64,000 bases of DNA. It comes from Flavobacterium piscinae. GTDB lineage: Bacteria; Bacteroidota; Bacteroidia; Flavobacteriales; Flavobacteriaceae. The DNA lies in assembly GCF_004122145.1 (NCBI RefSeq), contig NZ_SBKQ01000001.1:310001-374000 (forward strand), in the 5' to 3' direction. The number at the start of each line of letters is the position of its first letter. The first letter of the stretch is position 1. A program made the position numbers and the translations under genes. Below the pieces are notes generated by a model, which was given only the letters and a program-made list of their open reading frames with translations, did not search any database and was not told the DNA's origin. This document shows, in pieces, positions 43,938-53,569 of this stretch.

Positions 43938-46624
43938 TGCCAGAAGCAGTTTGTAAAAAATATTTGAAACTATCCGGTCTTGAACCACTCGTCATAACAC
44001 CTGAAACGAATTTCGTAAATGTGGGCGAACGTACAAATGTGACCGGGTCACGAAAGTTTCTCCGATTAATCAAAGAAGAAAAGTACGAAGAAGCTCTTGA
44101 TATTGCCAGAAATCAAGTGGAAGGAGGAGCTCAAATCATCGACGTCAACATGGACGAAGGAATGTTGGATGGCGTTTATGCAATGACCAAATTCCTAAAT
44201 CTAATTGCCGCCGAACCTGATATTGCAAGAGTTCCGGTGATGATAGACAGTTCTAAATGGGAAATCATCGAAGCCGGATTAAAAGTCATTCAAGGAAAAG
44301 GTGTTGTAAACTCCATTTCGTTAAAAGAAGGAGAAGTAACGTTTATTCATCACGCCAAATTAATTAAACGTTACGGAGCAGCTGTCATCGTAATGGCTTT
44401 TGATGAAAACGGTCAAGCGGATACCTATGAAAGACGTATCGAAATTTGTAAAAGAAGCTACGATATATTAGTCGAAAAAGTAGGTTTTCCGGCTGAAGAC
44501 ATCATTTTCGACCCCAATATTTTCCCGGTTGCTACCGGAATGGAGGAACATAAATTAAATGCGGTAGATTTTTTCAGAGCAACCAAATGGATTCGAGAAA
44601 ATTTACCTTATGCACATGTTTCCGGTGGTGTGAGCAACGTTTCCTTTTCGTTTCGTGGGAATGATAAAGTGCGAGAAGCCATGCATTCTGCGTTCCTTTA
44701 TCACGCCATACAAAATGGAATGACAATGGGAATTGTGAATCCTGAAATGCTGGAAATTTATGATGAAATCGATAAGAATTTATTAGAATACGTTGAAGAT
44801 GTTTTATTAAACCGAAAAGAAGATGCCACTGAATTGCTTTTGGCTTTAGCCGAAAGTTATAAAGGAGATTTCAAAGTCAATGAAAAAGCTATACAAGAAT
44901 GGCGAAATGGTTCGGTTCAAGAACGATTGACTCATTCCTTAGTCAAAGGAATTGATGAATTCATCGAAATTGATGTAGAAGAAGCCAGACTAAATGCTTC
45001 AAAAGCAATCGAAGTCATTGAAATCAATTTAATGGCAGGAATGAATGTCGTAGGCGATTTATTTGGTAGCGGAAAAATGTTTTTGCCGCAAGTGGTTAAA
45101 TCGGCTCGCGTGATGAAAAAAGCGGTAGCTTATCTTCTTCCTTTTATCGAAGCTGAAAAAGATTCAACCACTTCATCATCCGCCGGAAAAGTATTGATGG
45201 CAACCGTTAAAGGCGATGTTCATGATATTGGAAAAAATATTGTGGCAGTTGTATTAGCCTGTAACAATTTTGAAATTGTCGATTTAGGTGTCATGGTTCC
45301 GCCGGAAAAAATCATTGAAACCGCAATTCGTGAAAACGTTGATATTATAGGATTAAGCGGATTAATTACACCATCGTTGGATGAAATGGTTTCTTTGACC
45401 AAAGAAATGGATAAGTTGAATATTAAAATCCCAATTATGATTGGTGGGGCAACTACTTCTCGTGCCCATACTGCTGTGAAAATTGCACCCGAATATCGAG
45501 AAACCGTTGTGCATGTGAATGATGCTTCGCGAGCTGTAACAGTTGCAACGAATTTATTGCAGCCCGAAACTAAAACAGTTTATGCTAAAACATTACGAGA
45601 GGAATATGACCAACTTCGTGAAGGGTATCTGAACAGAAGTAGAGAGAAGAATTTTTTGTCGATAACTGAAGCAAGAAAAAATAAATTGCAACTCGATTGG
45701 AAAAATTATCATGTAACAAAACCCAATTTTATCGGAGTAAAAACCATTGAAGTAGAATTATCCGAGTTAGTTGATTTTATCGATTGGACACCCTTTTTTC
45801 AATCGTGGGAATTGTATGGAAAATATCCGACTATATTAACTGATGAAGTGGTAGGTGAACAAGCCTCCCATTTATTCGCTGATGCTCAAAAAATGTTACA
45901 ACAAATCGTAAATGAAAAATGGTTTACCGCTAAAGGAATTCTCGGAATTTTTCCGGCTAGTTCAATAAATGATGATGACATAGCAGTTTTCCCGACAACA
46001 GAAAACGGACAACCAACAACGTTTTTGACCTTAAGACAACAATCCCAAAAAACCGCCGGAGCACCAAATATAGCTCTTGCCGATTTCATCGCTCCCAAAG
46101 ATTCGGGAAAGCAAGATTATATCGGTTGTTTTTGTGTCACAACCGGATTTGGCGTGGATGAAAAAGCATCCGAGTTTGAAAAGCAGTTAGATGATTATAA
46201 TTCTATTTTAGTAAAAGCTTTGGGTGACCGATTGGCAGAAGCTTTTGCCGAATATTTACATCTCAAAGTGCGAAAAGAAATTTGGGGACATTCTTCCGAT
46301 GAAAAATTATCAAATGAAGATTTAATCAAAGAAAATTATACCGGAATTCGTCCGGCTCCGGGTTACCCTGCTTGTCCGGATCATTTAGAAAAACCTACCA
46401 TTTGGAAATTGTTAAATGTAGAAGAAAAAATAGGCGTAAAATTAACCGAAAGCATGGCCATGTGGCCGGCAGCATCGGTTTCCGGTTATTATTTTGCTCA
46501 TCCGGAAAGCAAATATTTCGGATTGGGTAAAATAAAAATAGACCAAGTAGAAGAATACGCCAAACGAAGAAATATCAGTGTAGAAATGGCGATGAAATGG
46601 CTTTCGCCGAATATAGCAGAGTAA
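43937..46624 (+). CDS. metH: Methionine synthase, folate/cobalamin/activation modules (split metH, second part)
   Basis: An 895-residue protein with the remaining MetH domains: methyltetrahydrofolate-binding barrel (about 15-280: [36 protein letters not shown]), cobalamin cap (about 310-400), cobalamin domain with [10 protein letters not shown] carrying the axial His (about 430) and [15 protein letters not shown], and the SAM-dependent reactivation domain (about 570-895: [32 protein letters not shown]). It transfers the methyl group from methyl-folate via cobalamin to homocysteine bound by the first part. The split is intact and in the usual domain boundary, not a frameshift. Confidence 0.95.
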   Translation: MPEAVCKKYLKLSGLEPLVITPETNFVNVGERTNVTGSRKFLRLIKEEKYEEALDIARNQVEGGAQIIDVNMDEGMLDGVYAMTKFLNLIAAEPDIARVPVMIDSSKWEIIEAGLKVIQGKGVVNSISLKEGEVTFIHHAKLIKRYGAAVIVMAFDENGQADTYERRIEICKRSYDILVEKVGFPAEDIIFDPNIFPVATGMEEHKLNAVDFFRATKWIRENLPYAHVSGGVSNVSFSFRGNDKVREAMHSAFLYHAIQNGMTMGIVNPEMLEIYDEIDKNLLEYVEDVLLNRKEDATELLLALAESYKGDFKVNEKAIQEWRNGSVQERLTHSLVKGIDEFIEIDVEEARLNASKAIEVIEINLMAGMNVVGDLFGSGKMFLPQVVKSARVMKKAVAYLLPFIEAEKDSTTSSSAGKVLMATVKGDVHDIGKNIVAVVLACNNFEIVDLGVMVPPEKIIETAIRENVDIIGLSGLITPSLDEMVSLTKEMDKLNIKIPIMIGGATTSRAHTAVKIAPEYRETVVHVNDASRAVTVATNLLQPETKTVYAKTLREEYDQLREGYLNRSREKNFLSITEARKNKLQLDWKNYHVTKPNFIGVKTIEVELSELVDFIDWTPFFQSWELYGKYPTILTDEVVGEQASHLFADAQKMLQQIVNEKWFTAKGILGIFPASSINDDDIAVFPTTENGQPTTFLTLRQQSQKTAGAPNIALADFIAPKDSGKQDYIGCFCVTTGFGVDEKASEFEKQLDDYNSILVKALGDRLAEAFAEYLHLKVRKEIWGHSSDEKLSNEDLIKENYTGIRPAPGYPACPDHLEKPTIWKLLNVEEKIGVKLTESMAMWPAASVSGYYFAHPESKYFGLGKIKIDQVEEYAKRRNISVEMAMKWLSPNIAE

Positions 46625-46630
46625 TAATTT

Positions 46631-46700
46631 GTTTCATGTTTCAAGTTTCAAGTTGTTCTACCAACCTGAAACCTGAAACCTGAAACCTGAAACTTAAAAC
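46631..46700. repeat. Ten phased heptamers between metH and metF
   Basis: Exactly ten 7-base units fill 46631-46700 and end directly at the metF ATG. The first three are GTTTCAW and a run of four CTGAAAC follows after two transitional units. GTTTCA and TGAAAC are reverse complements, so the region can fold into an imperfect hairpin in the metH-metF message. Confidence 0.88.
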
Positions 46701-47657
46701 ATGAAAGTAACCCAACATATCGAAAACGCCAACGGCAAACCCTTATTCTCCTTTGAAATTTTACCGCCATTAAAAGGTCAAAATATTCAATCTATTTTTG
46801 ATTCGATTGATCCGCTGATGGAATTTAATCCACCTTTTATTGATGTAACCTATCATCGTGAAGAATATGAATTCAAAGAATTACCCAGCGGATTATTACA
46901 AAAGAAAATTGTAAAAAAACGTCCCGGAACGGTGGGGATTTGTGCGGGAATTCAAAATAAATATGAGGTGGATGCTATTCCGCATATTTTGTGTGGCGGA
47001 TTTACTAAAGAAGATACCGAAAATTTATTAATTGATTTAGATTTTCTTGGGATTGATAATGTAGTGGCTCTTCGTGGCGATGCTTTGAAAAACGAAATTT
47101 ATTTCAAACCTGAGAAAGAAGGGAATGAATACGCATCAGAGTTGGTAACACAAATTCATAATTTAAATAAAGGTATTTATTTGGATGAAGATTTACAAAA
47201 TTCATCGTGTACCAATTTTTGTATTGGTGTTGCCGGTTATCCCGAAAAACATATGGAAGCACCCAGTATGGACAGCGACATTCATTTTTTAAAACAAAAA
47301 ATCAAAAACGGAGCAGATTATATCATCACACAGATGTTTTTTGATAATCAAAAGTTTTTTGATTTTGTTGCCAAATGCAGAGCAGCCGGAATTACAGTCC
47401 CAATTATACCGGGATTAAAACCCATAGCGACCAAAAAGCAATTGAATTTGATTCCGCATCGATTCAAAGTGGATTTACCTGACGATTTAATTATGGCTGT
47501 GGTTAAAGCTAAAGATAATGATGCCGTAAAACAAATCGGAATTGAATGGTGTATTGCTCAAAGTAAAGAATTGGTTGCAGCCGGAATTCCGGTTCTACAT
47601 TATTATTCGATGGGAAAAGCAGAAAATATTAAAGCAATTGCAAAGGAGATATTTTAA
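46701..47657 (+). CDS. metF: 5,10-methylenetetrahydrofolate reductase
   Basis: Flavin enzyme that makes the 5-methyl-tetrahydrofolate used by MetH (318 aa). It has FSFEILPPLKG with the catalytic Glu, PFIDVTYHREEY, VALRGDALKNE, NFCIGVAGYPEKH, QMFFDNQKFFDFV and PIIPGLKPI. It follows metH after a 76-base gap made almost entirely of heptamers; probably the last gene of the SAM-I-controlled operon. Confidence 0.96.
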   Translation: MKVTQHIENANGKPLFSFEILPPLKGQNIQSIFDSIDPLMEFNPPFIDVTYHREEYEFKELPSGLLQKKIVKKRPGTVGICAGIQNKYEVDAIPHILCGGFTKEDTENLLIDLDFLGIDNVVALRGDALKNEIYFKPEKEGNEYASELVTQIHNLNKGIYLDEDLQNSSCTNFCIGVAGYPEKHMEAPSMDSDIHFLKQKIKNGADYIITQMFFDNQKFFDFVAKCRAAGITVPIIPGLKPIATKKQLNLIPHRFKVDLPDDLIMAVVKAKDNDAVKQIGIEWCIAQSKELVAAGIPVLHYYSMGKAENIKAIAKEIF

Positions 47658-47724
47658 ACTCAATTGATTCATAAAGTTTTCTTACTAATTTTATTCTGTT
47701 ATATTTGCCGGAATAACTTTTAGA

Positions 47725-48810
47725 ATGAGGAAACTTTATTTTTTTTTATTGCTTTTTACATCATTCCTCTCAGCTCAGGAAAAAACAGAAACAACCGCAT
47801 TGGATGTCCAATATTTTAGGGGAAATGTTTTACCTCACACTGACGATTTACAACATTTTTTGCAAGGTCATCCTGATGGCGTATTAATTAGTTTGTATAA
47901 AAAAACCTATGGACATCAAGAATGGGAAAGAGCATTTAACTATCCGGATTATGGTGGTTATTTCATTTTTCAAGATTTTAAAAATGATATTTTAGGAAAG
48001 GTTTATGGCGTTGGAGCTCACTACAATTTTTATTTTTTAAATCGTAAAGTTCAGTTTAAAATTGCACAAGGAGTAGCTTATACAACTGATCCCCATGATA
48101 AAGAAACCAATAGTAAAAATTATGCTTTTGGTTCAAAAATAGTAGCTAATACTAATTTTGCACTAAATTATTCCACACCGCTTGTTGATCGATTTGAATT
48201 AAAAGCAGGATTATTATTCACTCATTTTTCAAACGGTAGAATTAAAGCTCCCAACAGCGGAGTGAATTCCTATGGCGTGAATCTTGGTGTAACCTATAAT
48301 TTTCAAGAGCCACTTGAAAGACAAATTGATACCTTGCCCAAAATTAAATTTACGGAACCGATAAAATATAATTTAGTTTTAAGAACCGGAATTAGCGAAA
48401 ATCCTATTATTGGAAGTGGTCAAAAACCATTTTTTCATCCTGCTTTTTATGTTGATAAACGGATAAGTAGAAAAAGTGCTTTTCAATTAGGAGCAGAAGT
48501 TTTTTTTACCAATTCTTACAAAGAATTTATCAAGTTTCAATCCATAGCTTATCCTGAAGAAAATGTAACAGCAGATACAGACTATAAAAGAGCGGGTGTA
48601 TTTGTTGGGTATGAACTATTTATCAATAGAATTTCGCTAGAAGCACAAGTAGGATACTATGTCTATCAACCCTACAAGTCAGATATACCTGTTTATGATA
48701 GGGTTGGAATGAAATATTACATTACTAAAAAAGTATTCACAGGATTATCAATAAAAACCCATATTTTCTTGGCAGAGGCAATGGAGTTTGTGATGGGAGT
48801 AAGATTTTAA
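47725..48810 (+). CDS. PagL-like acyloxyacyl hydrolase (lipid A deacylase family)
   Basis: A 361-residue predicted outer-membrane barrel with signal peptide (FTSFLSAQ). The first 200 residues match the PagL/acyloxyacyl hydrolase family: YGVGAHYNFYFL, FKIAQGVAYTT and the catalytic-type motif LFTHFSNGRIKAPN with the His and Ser of the PagL triad near residue 167. The family removes an ester-linked acyl chain from lipid A. The C-terminal 150 residues form further barrel strands (AEAMEFVMGVRF at the end). A lipoprotein gene follows after 4 bases. Confidence 0.85.
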   Translation: MRKLYFFLLLFTSFLSAQEKTETTALDVQYFRGNVLPHTDDLQHFLQGHPDGVLISLYKKTYGHQEWERAFNYPDYGGYFIFQDFKNDILGKVYGVGAHYNFYFLNRKVQFKIAQGVAYTTDPHDKETNSKNYAFGSKIVANTNFALNYSTPLVDRFELKAGLLFTHFSNGRIKAPNSGVNSYGVNLGVTYNFQEPLERQIDTLPKIKFTEPIKYNLVLRTGISENPIIGSGQKPFFHPAFYVDKRISRKSAFQLGAEVFFTNSYKEFIKFQSIAYPEENVTADTDYKRAGVFVGYELFINRISLEAQVGYYVYQPYKSDIPVYDRVGMKYYITKKVFTGLSIKTHIFLAEAMEFVMGVRF

Positions 48811-48814
48811 TACG

Positions 48815-49552
48815 ATGAAAAAGTTAATTTTAATATTTGTAATGGCTACTTTTTTTTACAATTGTGAAAAGCCGGGAGATTGCATTAAATCAACAGGTGA
48901 AATGGTTACAAGAGAAATTGAGGTAACGCCTTTTGAAACTGTTTTTGTTTACACAGGAATTGGATTAGTTATCAAACAAGGACCTGAATATAAATTAGAA
49001 GTCAAATCCGGTGAGAATTTAATTGATGATATTGAAGTAAAAGTTGAAAATAATACACTCACATTAAAAGACAAAACCACTTGTAATTGGGTACGGGATT
49101 ATGGGCAAACAACCGTATATATTACAGCCCCGAGTTTATCTGATATTCATTCAAAAACGGAGCAAGAAATTAGGTCAGATGGTGTTTTAAGTTATCCAAT
49201 AATAAGGTTATATAGTATGGATTTAACGGATGGTGCCGGAACTGGCGATTTTATTTTTGAAATTGATAACGGACAATTAGTGGTTCTAAATAATAATGTT
49301 TCTCGTTTTTACATTTCAGGTAACACACAAGAAGCTTTATTGAATTTTTATGATGGAAATGGACGCCTTGAAGCACAAAATTTAACTATAAATGTTGCGA
49401 AAGTTTTCCATCGAGGTTCAAATGATATGATTATTAAACCTCTTCAAAGTGTAGAAGGAGATTTATATAGTACAGGAAATTTAATTTTATTAAATACACC
49501 TCCTAATGTAAATCTAACTGAACATTATCAAGGAAGAGTGATTTACAACTAA
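48815..49552 (+). CDS. DUF2807 (head GIN domain) lipoprotein
   Basis: A 245-residue lipoprotein: signal peptide with lipobox FFYNC (Cys17). The rest is a right-handed parallel beta-helix-like DUF2807 domain with VTPFETVFVYTGIGLVIKQGPEYKLEV, NTLTLKDKTTCNW and repeated short strands. Its function is unknown; such proteins are frequent cell-envelope components of Bacteroidota. It sits 4 bases after the PagL-like gene, so the two probably form a unit. It ends head-on against gldA without a visible terminator. Confidence 0.87.
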   Translation: MKKLILIFVMATFFYNCEKPGDCIKSTGEMVTREIEVTPFETVFVYTGIGLVIKQGPEYKLEVKSGENLIDDIEVKVENNTLTLKDKTTCNWVRDYGQTTVYITAPSLSDIHSKTEQEIRSDGVLSYPIIRLYSMDLTDGAGTGDFIFEIDNGQLVVLNNNVSRFYISGNTQEALLNFYDGNGRLEAQNLTINVAKVFHRGSNDMIIKPLQSVEGDLYSTGNLILLNTPPNVNLTEHYQGRVIYN

Positions 49553-50452
49553 TTATTTCTTCGTTTTTTCTCTGAAAATAGCTTCCAAATTTTTACTTTT
49601 CAAATGAATTTGAAGGGTTTTCAAGCCATTTTCATTAGCAAAATCAAATAGTTTTGATCGCATATCATCTGAAGAGATGAAGGTTATTTCCCAAACAAAA
49701 GCTGTTATTTTTTGGGCTGATTTAAAATTGGGTAAAGTAGTAAGCAATTCTTCTGAAACAGCTTTATCAAATTCTACTTCAATCACTTGCTCTTGTTCAT
49801 CTGACATTAATTTATCTAATTTTTTATCCGTTACAATTTTTCCTTTGTTAATAATGATAACGCGATCACAAATAGCTTCCACCTCTTGCATAATATGTGT
49901 AGAAAGGAAAACCGTTTTGTCTTTTCCGATATTTTTTATCAACTCTCTAATTTCCACCAATTGATTCGGGTCTAAGCCCGTGGTGGGTTCGTCCAAAATT
50001 AAAACTTCCGGGTTATGTAATAAAGCAGTAGCCAAACCAACCCGTTGACGATACCCTTTTGAGAGTTGACCAATTTTTTTGTGACTTTCAGGGGTCAAAC
50101 CGGTTAATTCAATCACTTCCTGAATTCTGTTTTTAGAAACTTTATACACATCCGCATTAAAAGCTAAATACTCACGAACATATAAATCTAAATACAACGG
50201 ATTGTGTTCCGGTAAGTAACCAACAATCTTCTGAACTTCTTGATTGGCATCAGTTACATCTAAATTATTCACCGATGCACTTCCCTCATCAGCAGAAATA
50301 TAAGTAGTTAAAATTTTCATCAATGTAGATTTTCCGGCCCCATTTGGTCCCAAAAAACCAACAATTTCCCCTTTATTTACAGAAAATGATACATTGTCTA
50401 ATGCTTTCTGAGCACCATACATTTTTGAAATATTTTTAACCTCGATTGACAT
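49553..50452 (-). CDS. gldA: Gliding motility ABC transporter ATPase GldA
   Basis: ATP-binding subunit of the GldA-GldF-GldG ABC transporter linked to gliding in flavobacteria (299 aa). Walker A GPNGAGKSTL (about residues 34-43), signature LSKGYRQRVGLATALL, Walker B VLILDEPTTGLDP and a His switch (LSTHIM) are present, followed by a C-terminal region of about 85 residues typical of GldA. A TACTTTTG -7 box is at 50476-50469. The permease genes gldF and gldG are not adjacent, as in other flavobacteria. Naming over a generic ABC-2 ATPase rests on overall similarity. Confidence 0.85.
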   Translation of the reverse strand: MSIEVKNISKMYGAQKALDNVSFSVNKGEIVGFLGPNGAGKSTLMKILTTYISADEGSASVNNLDVTDANQEVQKIVGYLPEHNPLYLDLYVREYLAFNADVYKVSKNRIQEVIELTGLTPESHKKIGQLSKGYRQRVGLATALLHNPEVLILDEPTTGLDPNQLVEIRELIKNIGKDKTVFLSTHIMQEVEAICDRVIIINKGKIVTDKKLDKLMSDEQEQVIEVEFDKAVSEELLTTLPNFKSAQKITAFVWEITFISSDDMRSKLFDFANENGLKTLQIHLKSKNLEAIFREKTKK

Positions 50453-50558
50453 AGAATAAGATTTAAAGCAAAAGTAAAGTTTTTTATTTAACTCATTTTT
50501 TTTGAGAAAAGTATTTTAATTAAAATAATTTACTATATTAGCAATTCAAAATCAAAAA

Positions 50559-50648
50559 ATGATTTCACACAACACCTATTATTTCACCAATTTCTTTTAT
50601 TTTTTCTTTGGGAAAAAATCGGGATTGGTATTGTGTTATGTAAGGTAA
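50559..50648 (+). CDS. Phe/Tyr-rich leader peptide of the pheA operon
   Basis: A 29-codon open frame (ATG 50559, TAA 50646) whose codons 7-17 read YYFTNFFYFFF: six Phe and three Tyr in eleven codons. It lies 62 bases upstream of pheA, in an operon that makes phenylalanine and tyrosine, and just before two competing RNA helices (see 50617-50703). This is the layout of a classical attenuation leader such as pheL. It has no other protein-like features and no promoter stronger than TATATTAG (50534-50541). Confidence 0.88.
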   Translation: MISHNTYYFTNFFYFFFGKKSGLVLCYVR

Positions 50649-50703
50649 ATTTTTAATTCACAACAAATATAAATCCCGGTTCTTTTGAGTCGGGATTTTT
50701 TTA
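50617..50703 (+). promoter_or_regulatory. Transcription attenuator (antiterminator/terminator) before pheA
   Basis: Terminator: AAATCCCG (50671-50678) pairs with CGGGATTT (50691-50698), extended inwards by four more pairs around a TTTT loop, and followed by T to 50702. Antiterminator: AATCGGGATT (50617-50626), inside the leader codons just after the Phe/Tyr run, can pair over 10 bases with AATCCCGGTT (50672-50681) and so remove the terminator's left arm. A ribosome waiting for charged Phe- or Tyr-tRNA would leave 50617-50626 free and favour read-through; smooth translation would mask it and favour termination. Confidence 0.85.
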
Positions 50704-50710
50704 TGCTTTT

Positions 50711-51538
50711 ATGATAACAAAAATTGCAATTCAGGGTATAAAAGGCTCATTTCACCATCAAGTAGCTGAAAATTATTTTGCTGAACCATTTGTTTTGGAA
50801 GAATGTCACTCGTTTGAAAGTTTGGTTAAAAATGTCATCTTAGATACATCAAGCAAAGGAATAATGGCTCTTGAAAATTCCATCGCCGGATCAATTATTC
50901 CAAATTATGCTTTAATTGACCACAATAATTTACACATTATTGGCGAATATTATTTGGATATTCATCACAATCTTTTGGCATTAAAAGGTCAAACGATAGC
51001 GGATATAAAAGAAGTACAATCGCACCCAATGGCATTGCTACAATGTGCTGTTTTCTTTTCAAATTATCCGCACATCAAATTGATAGAAAGTAGCGATACA
51101 GCTGAAACAGCTAAACGAATTCAAGAACAAAATTTGGTAGGTGTTGCAGCCATAGCAGGCAAAAAAGCAGCAGAATTATATGATTTAAGTGTTTTGGCAA
51201 AAGATATTCACACCGTAAAAAATAACACCACTCGTTTTGTCATCGTGAAATCGGTGAATAAAGAATTTCCGAAAAGTGAAATCAATAAAGCTTCCTTAAA
51301 ATTTGAATTAGCAGATAAACCCGGCAACTTAGCATTTGTATTGAAAATGATTAGCGATTGCCAATTAAATATGACCAAAATTCAATCGTTACCCATTATT
51401 GAAACACCTTTTCAATATTCGTTTTTTATTGATGTGGTTTTTGATAAATATGATTTTTATGAAGAAGCTAAAAGAAATTTACAACAAATAACCCGACATT
51501 TTAAAGTATTAGGTGAATATAAAAATGGACGACTATGA
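50711..51538 (+). CDS. pheA: Prephenate dehydratase
   Basis: Converts prephenate to phenylpyruvate (275 aa, monofunctional). The catalytic domain (1-180) shows KIAIQGIKGSFHHQVAENYF, MALENSIAGSIIPNYAL and NNTTRFVIV with the catalytic Thr; the ACT domain (about 195-275) should sense phenylalanine. In the ACT domain the usual ESRP motif reads QSLP, so the common Arg is absent; some relatives share this. First structural gene after the attenuator; its end overlaps the next start by 4 bases (ATGA). Confidence 0.95.
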   Translation: MITKIAIQGIKGSFHHQVAENYFAEPFVLEECHSFESLVKNVILDTSSKGIMALENSIAGSIIPNYALIDHNNLHIIGEYYLDIHHNLLALKGQTIADIKEVQSHPMALLQCAVFFSNYPHIKLIESSDTAETAKRIQEQNLVGVAAIAGKKAAELYDLSVLAKDIHTVKNNTTRFVIVKSVNKEFPKSEINKASLKFELADKPGNLAFVLKMISDCQLNMTKIQSLPIIETPFQYSFFIDVVFDKYDFYEEAKRNLQQITRHFKVLGEYKNGRL

Positions 51539-52680
51539 TACCAACTGCAGATCGCTTGAATTCGGTTCAAGAATATTATTTTTCCAAAAAATTGCGAGAA
51601 GTGAATCAACTACTTTCCGAAGGAAAACCGATTATTAATATGGGAATTGGCAGTCCGGATTTGTTGCCACATTTTTCGGTGGTGAATGCCATTCAACATT
51701 CGATGAACGATAAAAAAGCTCACGAATACCAAAGTTATCAAGGTTTACCTGAACTGCGAAAAGCGATGGCAACATTCTATCAAAATCAGTTTCATGTTTC
51801 GATGGATTTTGCTTCCGAAATTTTGCCTTTAATGGGTTCGAAGGAAGGAATTATGCATGTTTCGATGGCTTTTTTGAATAAATCGGATGAAGTTTTAATT
51901 CCCAATCCGGGTTATCCAACGTATGCTTCCGTTACGGAATTAGTCCAAGCAAAACCTGTTTTTTATGATTTAGTAGAAGAGAATAATTGGCTTCCCGATT
52001 TTGAAGCTCTCGAAAAATTAGACTTATCCAAAGTCAAAATTATGTGGGTTTGTTATCCACACATGCCAACCGGTGCAAAAGCGAACACAGAAGTTTTTAA
52101 AAAATTAATCGCTTTCGGAAAAAAACATCAGATTTTGATAGTCAATGATAATCCGTATAGTTTTGTGTTGAATGATCATCCGATGTCGATTTTTCAAGTG
52201 GAAGGAGCCAAAGAAATTGCGTTAGAACTCAATTCACTCAGCAAATCATTCAATATGTCCGGTTGGCGAGTGGGGATGATTTTGGGAAGCAAATTTTTTT
52301 TAGATGCTGTCTTAAAGGTGAAAAGTAACATGGATAGCGGTATGTTTTACGGTATTCAAAAAGGAGCAATTGAAGCATTAAACTTAGATAAAAATTGGTT
52401 TGAAAGCCAAAATAAAATTTATCAAAAGCGAAAAAACTTGCTTGTCAAATTCGTAGATAAATTAGGTTGTTCATATGATAAAAACAGTGTTGGATTATTT
52501 ATTTGGGCTAAACTTCCAGATGGTGTGACTTCATCTGAAGCATTTATTGATGAAATGTTGATTGAAAAACATATTTTCATCACACCGGGAACAATTTTTG
52601 GGAGTAATGGCGAAGGATACATTCGGTTTTCGTTGTGTATCGAAGAAGAAAAAATTATGGAAGCATTAGCACGATTTTAA
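51535..52680 (+). CDS. PLP-dependent aminotransferase (class I/II), aromatic pathway
   Basis: A 381-residue fold-type I aminotransferase with NMGIGSPDLLPH, EYQSYQGLPELRKAMA, NPGYPTYASV, NDNPYSFVL and the PLP-binding Lys in ELNSLSKSFNMSGWRVG near residue 236. From its place between pheA and tyrA it probably transaminates phenylpyruvate and hydroxyphenylpyruvate to Phe and Tyr. Sequence alone would also allow an aspartate or LL-diaminopimelate-type enzyme. It overlaps pheA and is one base from tyrA. Confidence 0.9.
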   Translation: MIPTADRLNSVQEYYFSKKLREVNQLLSEGKPIINMGIGSPDLLPHFSVVNAIQHSMNDKKAHEYQSYQGLPELRKAMATFYQNQFHVSMDFASEILPLMGSKEGIMHVSMAFLNKSDEVLIPNPGYPTYASVTELVQAKPVFYDLVEENNWLPDFEALEKLDLSKVKIMWVCYPHMPTGAKANTEVFKKLIAFGKKHQILIVNDNPYSFVLNDHPMSIFQVEGAKEIALELNSLSKSFNMSGWRVGMILGSKFFLDAVLKVKSNMDSGMFYGIQKGAIEALNLDKNWFESQNKIYQKRKNLLVKFVDKLGCSYDKNSVGLFIWAKLPDGVTSSEAFIDEMLIEKHIFITPGTIFGSNGEGYIRFSLCIEEEKIMEALARF

Positions 52681-52681
52681 T

Positions 52682-53521
52682 ATGAAAGTATATATAATTG
52701 GATTAGGATTAATTGGCGGTTCCATGGCTTTGGATATTCAAAGATTATATGAAAACGCCGAAATTATCGGAATTGATTCAAATGAAAATCATCTCAACGA
52801 AGCATTATCAATAGAATTAATACATCAAAAAGGAAATATAAACGATGATTTTGATGGAGATTTTGTCATTTTAGCTGTTCCGGTTGATGTGGCTTTAGTA
52901 CTTTTGCCTAAAGTGTTGGATAGTATTTCGGAAAACACTCTTGTATTTGATGTAGGTTCTACAAAAAAGCCAATATGCGAAGTAGTGGAAAATCATCCCA
53001 AAAGAAGTAATTTTTTAGCCACACATCCCATTGCAGGAACAGAATTTTCCGGACCAAAAGCTGCCATCGAAAATTTATTTGAAGACAAAGTGAACATCAT
53101 TTGTGAAATTGAAAAAACAGCCTATAAAAAACAGGAAAAAGCGTTAGAATTTTTCCGAAATTTGAAGATGCGAATTCGGTATATGGAAACAAAATCTCAT
53201 GATAAACATATTGCGTATGTTTCACATCTATCGCATATTAGTTCATTTATGTTAGGGAAAACGGTCATCGAGAAAGAAAAAGATGAAAAAGATATTTTTG
53301 ATATGGCCGGTAGCGGATTTGAAAGTACAGTTCGACTTGCTAAAAGTTCACCCTCAATGTGGACACCGATTTTTAAACAAAACAAAAAGCAAATTGTTAA
53401 ATCGTTAGAAGAATATATCGCCAATTTATCCTCCTTTAAATCCTTTTTGGAATCAGATGACTATGAAGCGATTTTTAATGAAATGAAAAATACCAACAGA
53501 ATTAAAGAAATTTTAAAATAA
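52682..53521 (+). CDS. tyrA: Prephenate dehydrogenase
   Basis: Oxidatively decarboxylates prephenate to 4-hydroxyphenylpyruvate (279 aa). The NAD-binding motif is IIGLGLIGGSMALDI at the N-terminus; VFDVGSTKKPICEVV, ATHPIAGTEFSGPKAA and HDKHIAYVSHLSHISSFML with the catalytic His follow. It is monofunctional, without chorismate mutase or ACT domain. It starts one base after the aminotransferase stop; a heptamer array separates it from the next gene. Confidence 0.95.
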   Translation: MKVYIIGLGLIGGSMALDIQRLYENAEIIGIDSNENHLNEALSIELIHQKGNINDDFDGDFVILAVPVDVALVLLPKVLDSISENTLVFDVGSTKKPICEVVENHPKRSNFLATHPIAGTEFSGPKAAIENLFEDKVNIICEIEKTAYKKQEKALEFFRNLKMRIRYMETKSHDKHIAYVSHLSHISSFMLGKTVIEKEKDEKDIFDMAGSGFESTVRLAKSSPSMWTPIFKQNKKQIVKSLEEYIANLSSFKSFLESDDYEAIFNEMKNTNRIKEILK

Positions 53522-53524
53522 AAA

Positions 53525-53566
53525 GTTGTCCGTTATCAGTTATCTGACAACCGACAACCGACAACC
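53525..53566. repeat. Six phased heptamers before the DAHP synthase gene
   Basis: Six exact 7-base steps: GTTGTCC, two GTTATCW and three GACAACC, ending three bases before the next ATG. GTTGTC and GACAAC are reverse complements, so a small hairpin is possible. The units match those at 4561-4588 and 62042-62072. Confidence 0.87.
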
Positions 53567-53569
53567 GCT

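Noticed and set aside
42948..46624. The split of metH as a frameshift or sequencing error.
   Set aside because: The break lies at a domain boundary, the second gene has its own ATG in a TAATG overlap, and both parts are complete.
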